DNA from: Helianthus annuus
Lineage: Eukaryota; Streptophyta; Magnoliopsida; Asterales; Asteraceae
Direction: 5' to 3'
Assembly (NCBI RefSeq): GCF_002127325.2
Contig: NC_035448.2
Coordinates: 86,694,587-86,758,586, forward strand
DNA: 64,000 bases
Position numbers and translations under genes: made by a program. Numbering within the stretch: position 1 is the stretch's first letter; each line of letters begins with the position of its first letter. This document shows, in pieces, positions 34,302-47,548 of this stretch. The notes under the pieces were generated by a model. It was given only the letters and a program-made list of their open reading frames with translations, made no database searches and was not told the origin of the DNA.

Positions 34302-37035
34302 TGTCACACCCCCAAAATCCACCTGCGGAGTATCACCGCTTGGGAGCGTGACTGACCAGGATCAAGCCACCAATCATATAGAACAATATATATAGTAAAA
34401 GTAATTGTCATTAAACCAAACCAAATCCATATGAAAGGTGTTCCAAAACATAAGTATGTTATCACAGTTTAGCGGAAGCGTATAAATAAAACCCATCAAA
34501 ATAATGTATCAAATGTCATAAGTGTTTAACAAGACAATCACGATCCAAGCCCACAACGACCAGCTCCTCCCTGTGCAAGCTCCAAGTATCTAACGACCTG
34601 CAAGGCATGTAACAGAGGATCAACAACTAGTTGAGCGAGTTCACAGAAAGTAAATGCGTAATAGTAAGTTCGTTTGTAACATGTGGCTCTACTGGGCCGA
34701 TAGTACGTTCTATTGGTGGGGGGCTTCCCATGTTGTATAACCACTAGACTATTCATAACCATAAGTGTTCTACATATCCCGAGAACAGTAACACGTACAA
34801 GTTTACGTAGGTTTTACGTAAGTAATCCTTCACAACCGAGGATAGGGGTACGCGGGGGTTTACGTAGGTTTTACGTAAGTGCCTGACACAACCGAGGCAG
34901 TAGTGAGTATAATTTCACGTAGGTTTTACGTGAGTGTCCTTCGCAACCTGAGGACAGTGAGCAATACAAGTATACGTAGGTTTTGCGTATGTGTCCTGCA
35001 CAACCGAGGACGATGGTATGGTAGTCTAGTAACAGTGTAAGTACAGTTCTATTCAATCTCAATCCTTCAATCCCAATTCCCGTGCCCTGGGAATCCCATG
35101 CCTTAGTAAGAGTGTGAACTCACCTTGGTTTGCTCGGTATGCTAGGTTATGCACTCACAAGTAATCAATCAAAGCCTAGAGTATGCACGTGTTCACAGTC
35201 AGTTCATGTTTGTACGGTTTCGCAAGCAAAGTTCATCACATAGCGTGTGTAACAGTTAACATCAGGCATTGCAACCAGTTAATCATCTTCATACATTTCA
35301 TGCTTGATAGGAAGAATAGGCAGTTAACATGCTTCACTAAGTTAACACACTTAACAGGATTCGCATAATAGCAATGTTACATGTCTAGCTGAATTAACAT
35401 CTTTACAGTCGTAACGAAATTAACGTGTTTAACTGGATTACACTCTAATATAGTTTACTAACTAAGAGAGTTAATAAGGTTAATATTTAACCAATAATCA
35501 GATCATGTGTATAACAAACAATCGGGCTATTTCATTGTACCATCAAACATTCAGGCAGAGCTTCCTAGTTAACACTCGGACAATCACCATCCTTATGAAA
35601 TTCAGATCACAACCATACACAAAAATCGGACTACCTTGCTTGAACCAGAAAGTCTATGCTACATATATAAAAGTCGGACATGAGGGGGGGTAGCCCCCTC
35701 CTCAAACTCGGACCACCTTGAGCCCAAACAAAGTCGGACCCCCCCCCCTTTCTAAGGTTAAAAGGTCGGACAGGAGGAAGGGTATAAAATTCGGACAGGG
35801 GATGGGGGTTAAAACTCGGACAACCCATCTCCTACTTAAAAAACTCGGACTCCCCATTATTGTATACAAAGGTCGAACTAGGGCTTCAAGCCCAAAAACT
35901 TCGGACCACATCTCTTGTTAAAGGTCGGCCCATAAAGATTCACAATGCTCGGACATTTCAATTCATGGATAAAATTCGGATAACCCTACTATGAGTAATA
36001 GGTCGGACCTATTATGCAATACACATGAAATTCGGACAAAGGCTCTAAAGTTCGGACCCCTCTTCAACATGAAAAAAAGTCGGACATGATTACATTGTTT
36101 AAAAGGTCGGACATGCATGTTACCATAAAACTCAGACAAACAATCTTATTAAAGGTCGGACAATAAATCTATTCTTAAAACTCTGACCAATAGAAATCCA
36201 AAACTCTGAGTAAACATTAAGCGTGATTTCTAATCATTGCACAGAACCAAAAGATCATAACAGTTACGTTCTCTATGCTCAAGCAAACCCTAAATTCAAT
36301 CATATCGACGGCAGAAATCTCAATCAATCGACCGATGTTTAACAACATCAATCATCACAATACTAATCTATCAAGCATGCAACTAATCATCATCATAATC
36401 ACAATTATCCATACTCAAATCAAAATCACAGAATATTATATGAGGAACTAGGGTTTTCTCATATTACAAGAATCAAGAACCGATGCAATCAAATAATCAA
36501 TAATCATTTACCTTGTGTTGATTCTTAGAGAAAATGTGGAATCGAAAGTGATGAATAGCTTGCCAATGATGATGTGATGATTACCAGAGAACCAAAGAAA
36601 TGAAACTACGTGCTTTGTTTTGTGTGCCAATGATTAGTGAAAAGGGATTAGGGTTAAGTATCTCTAGGATTTCACTAATTACCCTCTACCTCCCTAAGTA
36701 TCATATTTTACACATGTACACCATCTCATAACAATTTCATAGTTTCACCACCAAGTTCATATATTTACCAAGTCTTTCACAATTAACAAACAACCATGCA
36801 CAATCACACAATACGATTCATTGCATCAAAACGTATATAATTCCATAGCAATTAATTGTGCAAATAATCAACTAAACAATACAAGAACGTGCAATAAATG
36901 CAAAATAGAAATCTTGGAAATTCGAGTTGTCACATTATCCCCAACTTAAAAGAAATTTCGTCCCGAAATTTAGCATGCGGTTACTGAGGAAGCTAGGTAA
37001 GTTGTATCGTTTACTGGTTTTCCTGGGGTGTCACA
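34302..37035 (-). repeat. 3' LTR of element E (including the 101-bp extension 36935-37035)
   Basis: Contains the hairpin array (34766-35016), donor complement ACTCACCTT near 35120, GTCCGA-type array (35570-36190) and a leader-like region with donor AAG/GTAAAT (sense) near 36512. It retains a segment of about 46 bp near 35235-35285 that is missing from the 5' LTR. No gene is seen. Confidence 0.9.
34766..35016 (-). repeat. Alternating hairpin array in the E 3' LTR (copy at 42514-42760)
   Basis: Five hairpins with the CGGTTGTG-type loop (arms GTTCT/AGAAC, ATCCT/AGGAT, TGCCT/AGGCA, GTCCT/AGGAC twice) alternate with four ACGT-armed hairpins with the AAAACCT loop (arms TTACGT/ACGTAA, TCACGT/ACGTGA, ATACG/CGTAT). 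Confidence 0.88.
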
Positions 37036-40000
37036 TCATCCCCCCATTGATTTGGAATTTCGTCCCGAAATTCCGCAGTAGGAGCTTCAGCCTCAGTAGT
37101 AGTTGCATTGGTTTCGAATAACTGGGGGTACTTTTCTGTCATCTGGTCTTCGTGTTCCCAGGTGTACTCTGGGCCACATTTGGAGTTCCAACGAACTCGA
37201 ACAAGAGGGATTCTCTTGTTTTTGAGGACCTTAACATCCCGGTCCGTGATTCCAACTGGCTCCTCGACGAACTGCAACCGCTCGTCGATAGTGAGTTCCT
37301 TAAAAGGAACTATGAGAGTCTCATCTGACAGGCACTTCTTCAGATTCGACACGTGAAATACATTGTGAACTGCACCGAGTTCAGCTGGTAAGTTTAGCTT
37401 GTAGGCCACTTTGCCTATTTTCTCAATGATCTCGAACGGTCCGACATACCGCGGATTTAGTTTGCCCCGTTTGCCAAAACGAACCACACCCTTCCAGGGT
37501 GAGACTTTAAGTAAAACCCGGTCCCCGACGTGAAATTCCAAAGGCTTCCTATGCTTGTCCGCGTAGGCTTTCTGACGGTCGCGTGCTGCCGCCATGCGTT
37601 GTCGTATCTGTGCAATCTTTTCCGTGGCGTCCACTACAATCTCTGGACCCGTGATCTGACTATCCCCCACCTCTGCCCAACAGAGAGGTGACCGGCATTT
37701 ACGTCCGTACAATGCCTCGAATGGAGCGGCTTGTATGCTGGTGTGATAACTGTTATTATACGAAAACTCCACCAAAGGGAGATGCTTTTCCCAGCCGTTG
37801 CCGAAATCAATAACACATGCCCGAAGCATGTCTTCAAGAGTCTGGATCGTTCGCTCAGACTGCCCATCCGTCTGAGGATGATATGCTGTGCTCATGTCTA
37901 ATCGTGAGCCAAAAGATTTGTGCATCGCTTGCCATAGCTCTGACGTGAATCGTGCATCCCGATCCGAAATAATAGAGGTTGGCACTCCGTGCCTCGAAAC
38001 AACTTCTTTCAAGTAGACGTCTGCTAAGGTAGAGAACTTATCTGTTTCCTTAATAGCCAGGAAATGAGCAGACTTTGTGAGTCGATCCACGATCACCCAG
38101 ATAGTATCATTCCCACGCTGGGATCTAGGTAGGCCTGTAACGAAATCCATGGAAATTTCTTCCCATTTCCATTGCGGTATCTTGGGTTGCTGAAGTAGGC
38201 CCGCTGGTTTCTGATACTCCACTTTGACTTTTGCACAAGTCAAACACTTGCCGACGTAAGTAGCGATGTGGACTTTCATGCTAGGCCACCAATATGTTGT
38301 TTTGAGATCGTGGTACATTTTATCCGACCCTGGATGTATTGAGTAGCGAGACTTGTGTGCTTCATCCATCACAAGCTCTCGTAAACCACCATAGAGTGGG
38401 ACCCAGATACGCCCCATTACATAGTAGGCACCGTCTTCCTTTTGTTTCGTTCGTTGCCTTGAGCCGCGTAAGGCTTCAGCTTTGACGTTGTCGGGTTTCA
38501 ATGCTTCGTTCTGAGCAGTTCGTATCTGTGCAGGAAGACTGGACTGAATAGTGAGCTACAAAGCTCGTACACGCCTAGGTAGAGTGTCTTTCCGACGGAG
38601 AGTGTCAGCCACAACATTGGCTTTGCCTGGATGATACTTAATAGCGCATTCGTAATCATTAAGTAACTCGACCCATCGTCGTTGACGCATGTTCAATTCC
38701 TTCTGCTTGAAGATATGCTCGAGACTCCTGTGATCAGTGTAAATAGTGCACTTGGTACCGTACAGGTAGTGTCGCCATATCTTAAGCGTGAAAACAACAG
38801 CTCCCACCTCTAAATCATGCGTCGTGTAGTTCCGTTCATGAACCTTGAGTTGCCGTGAAGCGTAGGTAATAACTTTATCTCGCTGCATCAATACACAACC
38901 AAGCCCCTGTATCGATGCGTCACAATAGACCACAAAATCATCCGTGCCTTCTGGCAATGAGAGAATAGGTGCGCTGCAAAGCCTATCCTTTAAGTACTGA
39001 AAAGCGTTTTCCTGAGAATCTCCCCAACGGTAGGTGACACCTTTCTGTGTCACCATTGTAAGCGGCTGTGCGATCTTGGAGAAGTCTTTAATGAATCGTC
39101 TGTAATACCCCGCCAAACCCAAGAATTGGCGTATTTCCGTTGGTGTACGCGGTGCAGGCCAGTTCCTGATCGAATCTACCTTGGATGGATCGACATGAAT
39201 CCCATCCCTGTTCACCACATGGCCTAAGAAGTGGACTTCACGAAGCCAGAAGTCGCATTTTGAAAACTTGGCGTACAGTTGTTCCTTTCGAAGAAGTTCC
39301 AAGATAAGACGTAAGTGCTGCTCGTGTTCCTCCTGACTCTTGGAGTAGATCAGGATGTCGTCGATGAAAACAATGACGAACTTGTCTAGATAGGGTTTGC
39401 ACACCCTGTTCATTAGATCCATAAATACGGCAGGCGCGTTCGTTAACCCAAATGGCATGACAAGAAACTCGTAGTGACCGTAGCGAGTTCTGAATGCTGT
39501 CTTGGAGACGTCCTCATCCCGGACTCTCAGCTGATGATACCCTGACCTTAGATCAATCTTGGAGTAGTAGCTCGACCCTTGCAACTGGTCGAATAAGTCG
39601 TCAATACGAGGAAGAGGATAGCGGTTCTTCACTGTGACCTTGTTCAGTTCGCGATAGTCAATGCACATCCTGAAAGTGCCATCCTTCTTTTTCACGAATA
39701 ACACTGGAGCTCCCCAAGGCGAAGAACTTGGACGAATAAAGCCCTTATCCAAGAGCTCTTGTAGTTGCTTAGACAGTTCTTCCAGTTCAGTTGGAGCCAA
39801 ACGATACGGTGCGCGAGCTATAGGTGCTGCCCCTGGAGCTAGCTCGACTTGAAACTCGACCTGACGGTGAGGCGGTAGACCAGGTAAATCTTCAGGAAAC
39901 ACTTGAGGAAATTCGCGTACAACTGGAATATCCTCTATTCTTTTCTCTGGCGTCGATGCATCAGTAACAAGTGCCAAAATGGCAGTATACCCCTTTCGTA

Positions 40001-41726
40001 AACATTTCTGAGCCTTCAAGAAAGAGATGATGCCAACCACAGCACCACTCTTGTCGCCTTGAACTTTGAGAGGTTCTTTACCCGAACGAGGAATGCGAAT
40101 GATCTTCTCTTTACATAAGATCTCTGCTTGCTGCTTGGATAACCAATCCATGCCGATGACGATGTCGAAACTACCCAGAACTATTGGAATAAGATCAATT
40201 GAGAAGGCCTGACCCGCTAGAACGATGTTACAACCCTTGACTACATGCGTGGCTTCTACACTTTTACCATTTGCTAGTTCTACTACATGTTTGGTGCTTA
40301 GGGGTGTTGGTGTACGTTTTAACAATTTACTCAATTTCAAAGACATATAACTCGTATCCGCACCCGAATCAAACAAAACAGTAACATATATATCGTCGAG
40401 AAGAAACTTACCCATAACGACGTTGGGATCATTTCTGGCATCACCCTGCCCCAACACAAATGCACGACCCCTTGCTTCATTGCCGTTGTTCCCACCGTTG
40501 TTGTTGTTGTTGCCATTTCCCTGATTGTTGTTATTGTTATTGTTGTTCTGGTTCCTGTTTAGCTGAGGGCAATGCCTTTTGAAGTGCCCTTCTGCGCCGC
40601 AATGAAAACACCCCTTGTTGCCCTGTTGCTGATTCTGCTGTGCTTGTGGCTGCTGCTGATTCTGGTTCGCAGGCCAAGGGCTTCTACAATCTTTGTCCTC
40701 ATGACCCATCTTGAGGCATCTTTGACAGCGACCCTTGTTACACTGGCCACTGTGGTGTCTGTTGCAGTTGTTACACTTTGGGAGGTTCCCTCGATATCCG
40801 CCCTGCCTGTGGCTACCTGACGAGTGTTGACTGGGACTCTGATAACTGTCAGTCTTTCACTGCTGAACCTGTGACTGAACTGAAGCTGACCCCTTGCTAG
40901 AATCCCCATCCCATTTTCTCTTGTTGTCGCTGGGAGTAGCAAGTGTAGTAGCAGTGGTAGCGGTAGCAGTAGCGCTGATACGTTTAGGCAGTTTGTTCTG
41001 ATCCACTGCCTGATCTGTGATGCGATGAGCGAGGCGTTGAATAGCCTGGATGTTGTCAAGATTAGCCGATGTCACATGGCTCTGAATCTCTGGCGCTAAT
41101 CCCTTGAGGTACAAATCAATGCGCTTGATCGGAGGGTCCACCATAGTTGGACACAACACAGCCAGCTCGTTCGACCGTTTGGTGTAAGCTTCGATTTCTG
41201 ACCCAGTCATTTTCAAATGATAAAACTCATCCTCCAGCTTGTGGATGTCTTCCCGAGTGCAGTATTCACGTTTAATCAGTTCCTTGAAGTCATTCCAAGG
41301 GGTGGCGTTAGCAGCTGCCAACCCTATGATCTGCACTTGCGCGTTCCACCAAGTTAGAGCAATCCCCTCTAAAGTACCAGTGGCATACTTGACCCTGCGA
41401 GCTTCAGGGCATTCACACATCTCGAACACAGACTCGAGCTTTTCAAACCAGTGGAGGAGTCCAACCGCTCCTTCAGTGCCACTAAATGTACTAGGACGAC
41501 AATCCATAAAGTTCTTGAAAGTGCAGACGGGCTGCTGAGCGTGTTGACCTATTGTGTACGAATAGGACAAGGTTAAACACAAGAGTTAATGTAGGATCTA
41601 AAGATCCTAGTGTGAGTCTAAACTGCAGGGTATACTACCTGCTTGAGCAGCTGCAAGTGTCGCAGCAACTTGTTCATTAACGAAAGCCGTCAACTGGGCT
41701 TGTGTTATGTTAATTCGTCCGGCCAT
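37011..41726 (-). pseudogene. gag-pol: gag-pol of element E, two nonsense codons
   Basis: Exon 1 41639-41726 (ATG intact), intron 41549-41638, then gag with T-W-W-N-A-Q. TGA at 40857-40859 replaces an Arg codon before the knuckle region. Downstream: CCHC knuckles C-Q-R-C...C and C-F-H-C...C, protease D-S-G-A-D-T-S, RT Y-R-E-L-N-K and F-I-D-D, RNase H C-D-A-S. TAG at 38556-38558 replaces Gln in the RNase H-integrase linker, then integrase with H-P-Q-T-D-G-Q-S-E and the G-P-F and chromodomain end. All catalytic residues I can check are present, so decay is limited to the two stops. The last codons and stop lie inside the extended LTR. Confidence 0.88.
41549..41638 (-). other. Putative 90-bp gag intron (element E)
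   Basis: GT-AG borders after an 88-bp exon 1, as in A, B, C and G. Confidence 0.65.
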
Positions 41727-42033
41727 TGATCTTCACATCAAAGGCAACATAAGTGAGAAGGGTTCGCGAATAGTGCGATGACAGAAGAGTGTAAGCACAT
41801 AGGTGTTCTCAAGCAATAACAAGTAATGAGCAGTGTAATCTAAGCATACTACGAGCAAAGTTCTATGCAATTCTAGCATGCAGGCAATAAACATAAACCT
41901 TATTACCTAGTATGTTGAGTCTTGCACGTGGAGCGAAGCGTCGTTGTGGATCGTTGAGAGCACTGTTCTGGTTATAGTCTGGTTTTAATAAAAACGTTTT
42001 CCCTATATTAAAACCAAGTTCTCTATAACCAAT

Positions 42034-42049
42034 GGTTCTGATACCAATC
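42034..42049 (-). other. Primer-binding site, tRNA-iMet type, one mismatch (element E)
   Basis: The reverse complement reads GATTGGTATCAGAACC: one change from the other copies at the second-to-last G. Confidence 0.88.
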
Positions 42050-44735
42050 TGTCACACCCCCAAAATCCACCTGCGGAGTATCACCGCTTGGGAGCGTGAC
42101 TGACCAGGATCAAGCCACCAATCATATAGAACAATATATATAGTAAAAGTAATTGTCATTAAACCAAACCAAATCCATATGAAAGGTGTTCCAAAACATA
42201 AGTATGTTATCACAGTTTAGCGGAAGCGTATAAATAAAACCCATCATAATAATGTATCAAATGTCATAAGTGTTTAACAAGACAATCACGATCCAAGCCC
42301 ACAACGACCAGCTCCTCCCTGTGCAAGCTCCAAGTATCTAACGACCTGCAAGGCATGTAACAGAGGATCAACAACTAGTTGAGCGAGTTCACAGAAAGTA
42401 AATGCGTAATAGTAAGTTCGTTTGTAACATGTGGCTCTACTGGGCCGATAGTACGTTCTATTGGTGGGGGCTTCCCATGTTGTATAACCACTAGACTATT
42501 CGTAACCATAAGTGTTCTACATATCCCGAGAACAGTAACACGTACAAGTTTACGTAGGTTTTACGTAAGTAATCCTTCACAACCGAGGATAGGGGTACGC
42601 GGGGGTTTACGTAGGTTTTACGTAAGTGCCTGACACAACCAAGGCAGTACTGAGTATAATTTCACGTAGGTTTTACGTGAGTGTCCTTCGCAACCTGAGG
42701 AAAGTGAGCAATACAAGTATACGTAGGTTTTACGTATGTGTCCTGCACAACCGAGGACGATGGTATGGTAGTCTAGTAACAGTGTAAGTACAGTTCTATT
42801 CAATCTCAATCCTTCAATCCCAATTCCCGTGCCCTGGGAATCCCATGCCTTAGTAAGAGTGTGAAATCACCTTGGTTTGCTCGGTATGCTAGGTTATGCA
42901 CTCACAAGTAATCAATCAAAGCCTAGAGTATGCATGTGTTCACAATCAGTTCATGTTTGTATGGTTTCGCAAGCAAAGTTCATCACATTCATACATTTCA
43001 TGCTTGATAGGAAGAATAGGCAGTTAACATGCTTCACTAAGTTAACACACTTAACAGGATTCGCATAATAGCAATGTTACATGTCTAGCTGAATTAACAT
43101 CTTTACAGTCGTAATGGAATTAACGTGTTTAACTGGATTACAATCTAATATAGTTTACTAACTAAGAGAGTTAATAAGGTTAATATTTAACCAATAATCA
43201 GATCATGTGTATAACAAACAATCGGGCTATTTCATTGTACCATCAAACATTCAGGCAGAGCTTCCTAGTTAACACTCGGACAATCACCATCCTTATGAAA
43301 TTCCGATCACAACCATACACAAAAATCGGACTACCTTGCTTGAACCAGAAAGTCTATGCTACATATATAAAAGTCGGACATGAGGGGGGGGGTAGCCCCC
43401 TCCTCAAACTCGGACCACCTTGAGCCTAAACAAAGTCGGACCCCCCCTTTCTAAGGTTAAAAGGTCGGACAGGAGGAAGGGTATAAAATTCGGACAGGGG
43501 ATGGGGGTTAAAACTCGGACAACCCATCTCCTACTTAAAAAAACTCCGACTCCCCATTATTGTATACAAAGGTCGGACTAGGGCTTCAAGCCCAAAAACT
43601 TCGGACCACATCTCTTGTTAAAGGTCGGCCCATAAAGATTCACAACGCTCGGACATTTCAATTCATGGATAAAATTCGGATAACCCTACTATGAGTAATA
43701 GGTCGGACCTATTATGCAATACACATGAAATTCGGACAAAGGCTCTAAAGTTCGGACCCCTCTTCAACATGAATAAAAGTCGGACATGATTACATTGTTT
43801 AAAAGGTCGGACATGCATGTTACCATAAAACTCAGACAAACAATCTTATTAAAGGTCGGACAATAAATCTATTCTTAAAACTCTGACCATTAGAAATCCA
43901 AAACTCTGAGTAAACACTAAGCGTGATTTCCAATCATTGCACTGAACCAAAAGATCATAACAGTTACGTTCTCTATGCTCAAGCAAACCCTAAATTCAAT
44001 CATATCGACGGCAGAAATCTCAATCAATCGACCGATGTTTAACAACATCAATCATCACAATAATAATCTATCAAGCATGCAACTAATCATCATCATAATC
44101 ACAATTATCCATACTCAAATCAAAATCACAGAATATTATATGAGGAACTAGGGTTTTCTCATATTACAAGAATCAAGAACTGATGCAATCAAATAATCAA
44201 TAATCATTTACCTTATGTTGATTCTTAGAGAAAATGTGGAATCGAAAGTGATGAATAGCTTGCCAATGATGATGTGATGATTGCCAGAGAACCAAAGAAA
44301 TGAAACTACGTGCTTTGTTTTGTGTGCCAATGATTAGTGAAAAGGGATTAGGGTTAAGTATCTCTAGGATTTCACTAATTACCCTCTACCTCCCTAAGTA
44401 TCATATTTTACACATGTACACCATCTCATAACAATTTCATAGTTTCACCATCAAGTTCATATATTTACCAAGTCTTTCACAATTAACAAACAACCATGCA
44501 CAATCACACAATACGATTCATTGCATCAAAACGTATATAATTCCATAGCAATTAATTGTGCAAATAATCAACTAAACAATACAAGAACGTGCAATAAATG
44601 CGAAATAGAAATCTTGGAAATTCGAGTTGTCACATTATCCCCAACTTAAAAGAAATTTCGTCCCGAAATTTAGCATGCGGTTACTGAGGAAGCTAGGTAA
44701 GTTGTATCGTTTACTGGTTTTCCTGGGGTGTCACA
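42050..44735 (-). repeat. 5' LTR of element E with the 101-bp outer extension
   Basis: The standard LTR ends at 44634, and 44635-44735 carries the palindrome, G-rich tract and TGTGACACCCC edge. The hairpin array lies at 42514-42760 and the GTCCGA-type array at 43270-43890. The conserved donor GTGAGT is mutated to GTGATT here (near 42868), while the 3' LTR keeps it. A deletion of about 46 bp near 42987 separates it from the 3' LTR. Confidence 0.9.
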
Positions 44736-44740
44736 ACAAA

Positions 44741-45789
44741 TCCCGTTCCTAAAACCCTAGGTTTGTTTGGGTGGAAGGAATGACCGAATCCGAAAACATT
44801 TCTTTTGATAACCTTTACTTAGGGTTATCTGTCTATCTCAAGGCTTGGATGTAGGCGTTTAACATAACCGCATAGATGATTGTATCAGTAAAGCATGCAT
44901 TATCTTACAAACATAACTTTTGATAATATTTTATCAAATGCATTGTTTTGTACATTACTTCTTATAGGGTTGAATAAAAGCTTTTAATCAATAAATGTTT
45001 TTATTCACTCTACATAACATTTGTTTACACATTACATGATTTACATATGATGGTTTTTACATAAACATTTGACATATGACTATACATAAACATTTTTACA
45101 TTGGTGGTTTGTTTTGGTAAGTGATTTAAGTAACGAGACGTGTGTAGTATGATACAAGCATGGTGGATACGCCGTTGGTACTTCCTATATATAAGTGCTT
45201 GTATGATATTACATATTGTAGCGTTACCTAAATCATTTCAATTTGGACTTAGACATTTTACACAAATGACATATTTTTCACAAGACATTGTTTTACAAAA
45301 CAACTTATTTCATACAAACTTATTTTTACTTGGTTATTCATTTAACCATACATTATTCTTTTATATATACATATTATCCGATTTATTATCGCTTTTCAAA
45401 TGACTTTTAAAAGAAAACATTTTACAAGGATCATGACTAATTTTTCTTAAACATTTTTCTTTAAACTTATAAGTCATGGATCCTAAATCAACAAAACCTA
45501 TGTATCTCACAGGCATTTTTATGCTGACGTACCTATTTTCACATGTGTTTCAGGAAACGATGCATAGGATTGATCAAGATACACATAGGTGGACTTGGGC
45601 CTTAGTGACATTAAAAGATGCAAGACTAGTTAATTTTGTTATGTTTCTTTGTTGTTAAGACATTGTAATTCTTTTAAATCAAATAAAACAAAATTTCAAA
45701 TTTCTGTGTGTTATGAAACAATGATTCTATTACAACACTCCCCGACGATTCCACCATGATTTGTTGTTTTACGTGGTCGGGTTGTGACA
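44741..45789 (+). repeat. Inverted-repeat arm K-right, second part (LTR end)
   Basis: Continues K-right after E. The first 45 bp still match the inverted arm at 29377 onward. The remainder is LTR-like: A/T-rich, acceptor-like TGTGTTTCAG ending 45553, an AATAAA-like AAATAAAAC near 45683, and a terminal GGGTTGTGACA at 45789. It abuts a Copia protease sequence directly, with no primer-binding site. No gene is seen. Confidence 0.7.
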
Positions 45790-47548
45790 GGTACAATCTT
45801 TATGATACATATTGACTTTAATATTATTTCTTCAAACACATGGGTAATAGATACCGGATGTGGAACTCATGTTTGCAATTCGTTGCAAGAGTTCAAAAGA
45901 AATAAGCATTACAAGAAAGGAGACTATGTTTTGAAACTTACAAATGGTTTGGAAATTGTTTTAAAATGTTTTGAATGCTCCTAGTTTGACTAGGAACATT
46001 ATTTAAGTTTCCCTTTTGAGACAATATGTTTCAATTCAAAGTTTGTAAACAATGACATTTATATTTCGATAAATGACATGTTTTACTTTAAAGCTATGCC
46101 TTCAAATGGTATTTATGAATTGGTTCATGATAATACATCATTTGATGGTTAACTGTACCAAGCAATCACCAAGAAACTCCAAATGGATTTGGGTGAGACA
46201 TATCTTTGGCATTATCGCCTTGGTCATATAAACAGATGTCACATGTAAACACTTCGAAAGAATTGTCTTTTGGAAACAAATGAAATTGGTTCATTTGATA
46301 CATGCAAATCTTGTTTACAAGGTGAAATGACCAAGTAATCCCTTAGTGGGAAAGGGCAAAAGATTTATTAGGTATCGTACATTTGGATGTATGTGATCCT
46401 TTTAAGCCAATGACTAGGAATGGTGAAAGATACTTCATTACTTTTACCGACAACTATAGTAGTTATGGTTATGTGTACTTGCTGAGACACAAAGTTGAAG
46501 TTTATTTTTTTTTGAAATGTTCAAAGCCTTCAAAAGGTGAAGTAGAAAATCAACTCAATCAAAGTTCTTCGTTTCGATAGAGGAGGAATCGAACTCTATT
46601 TGGATATGGTTCGATCTATGATAGCTAGGAGCTCATTATCTCTATCATTTTGGGGTTATGCTTTGCTCTTCGTGGCATGTATATTAAATATGGCCCCAAC
46701 CAAGAAAGTGGATAAGACACCTTTTGATATATGGCATGGAAGGGCTCCATCATTATCATATTTGAAGGTGTGGGGACGTGAAGCTTACGTGAAGCAACAC
46801 ACCCTAAACAAATTAGAAGTACGATCCACTAAGTGTATCTTTGTAGAATATCCTAAAGATGGTATAGGATATTTCTACGATCCAACAGAGCAAAAGATAT
46901 TTGTTGCTTTAAAGGCTGAGTTCTTGGAAGCTAAGTTCCTTGTGAAAGGAGTTAGTAGAACAGTGGAACTTGATTAGGACCGAGAACCATAAGCCGATAC
47001 ACGTTTGGTTGATACTAGCTTTCAACAAGAAGGTTGTTGAAAATAATCAAGTGGTTGATTAACACACACAAAACGTTCGTAGATCTGGTAGAATTAGTAG
47101 TCCACCTGAAAGATATGGATTTTTCATAGATGGATGCTACGTGGTAGATTCGGGTGAACCTACCACATACCATGATGCAATGTCAGAATCCGATTGTGAC
47201 AAATGGCTTGAAGCCATGAACGTAAAGATGCAATCCATGTATGACAACCAAGTTTGGGAATTGGTTATACTACCTCTTAACTCCAAAGTGGTTGGAAGTA
47301 AGTGAGGTTTTCAGGAAGAAAACCGATATGCATGGTAACTTGGATACTTATAAAGCAAGACTTATAGCAATAGGTTTCAACCAAACTCAAGGGGTTGATT
47401 ATGATGAGACCTTCTCGCTAGTGGCGATGCTAAAGTTAATAAGGATATTATTCTCCATACCTGCATAATATAATTATGTGATTTGGAAAATGGATGTCAA
47501 AACGGCTTTCCTTAATGGATATCTTGAGGAAGATGTCTATATAGTTCA
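45790..47548 (+). pseudogene. pol: Decayed Ty1/Copia pol fragment (protease, integrase, start of RT)
   Basis: Order protease, integrase, RT marks Ty1/Copia. Recognisable pieces: W-V-I-D-T-G-C-G-T-H protease motif (about 45839), L-W-H-Y-R-L-G-H (about 46206) before the integrase zinc finger, integrase D-V-C-D-P-F and F-W-G-Y-A-L-L-F (46383-46977), RT Y-K-A-R-L-I-A-I-G-F (about 47350) and W-K-M-D-V-K-T-A-F-L-N-G (about 47486). Several stops and frame changes interrupt it. The left side is cut by K and the right side by F within RT, so gag, RNase H and both LTRs are not visible. It is the oldest layer in this part of the window. Confidence 0.85.

Larger units (their letters stand above)
34302..44735 (-). 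mobile_element. Element E: full-length Tekay-like element with an extended LTR edge
   Basis: Minus-strand element flanked by ACAAA (34297-34301 and 44736-44740). The left LTR runs 34302-37035, internal 37036-42049, right LTR 42050-44735. Unlike its relatives here, its 5' LTR does not start at TGTGACAACTCG (44634) but 101 bp further out at TGTGACACCCC (44735). That extra 101 bp is identical to 36935-37035. It sits inside the K-right arm. The polyprotein has two nonsense codons. Confidence 0.92.

Noticed and set aside
32024..45789. K-right as a simple solo LTR with target duplication
   Set aside because: The flanks (CACAGG before 32024, GGTAC after 45789) do not match, so a clean solo-LTR insertion is not supported, though LTR-like ends exist.
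29377..45789. K as a DNA transposon with long terminal inverted repeats
   Set aside because: TATA box, donor, late AATAAA-like signal and TGTCACA/TGTGACA ends look like LTRs. No transposase is visible. Not fully excluded.
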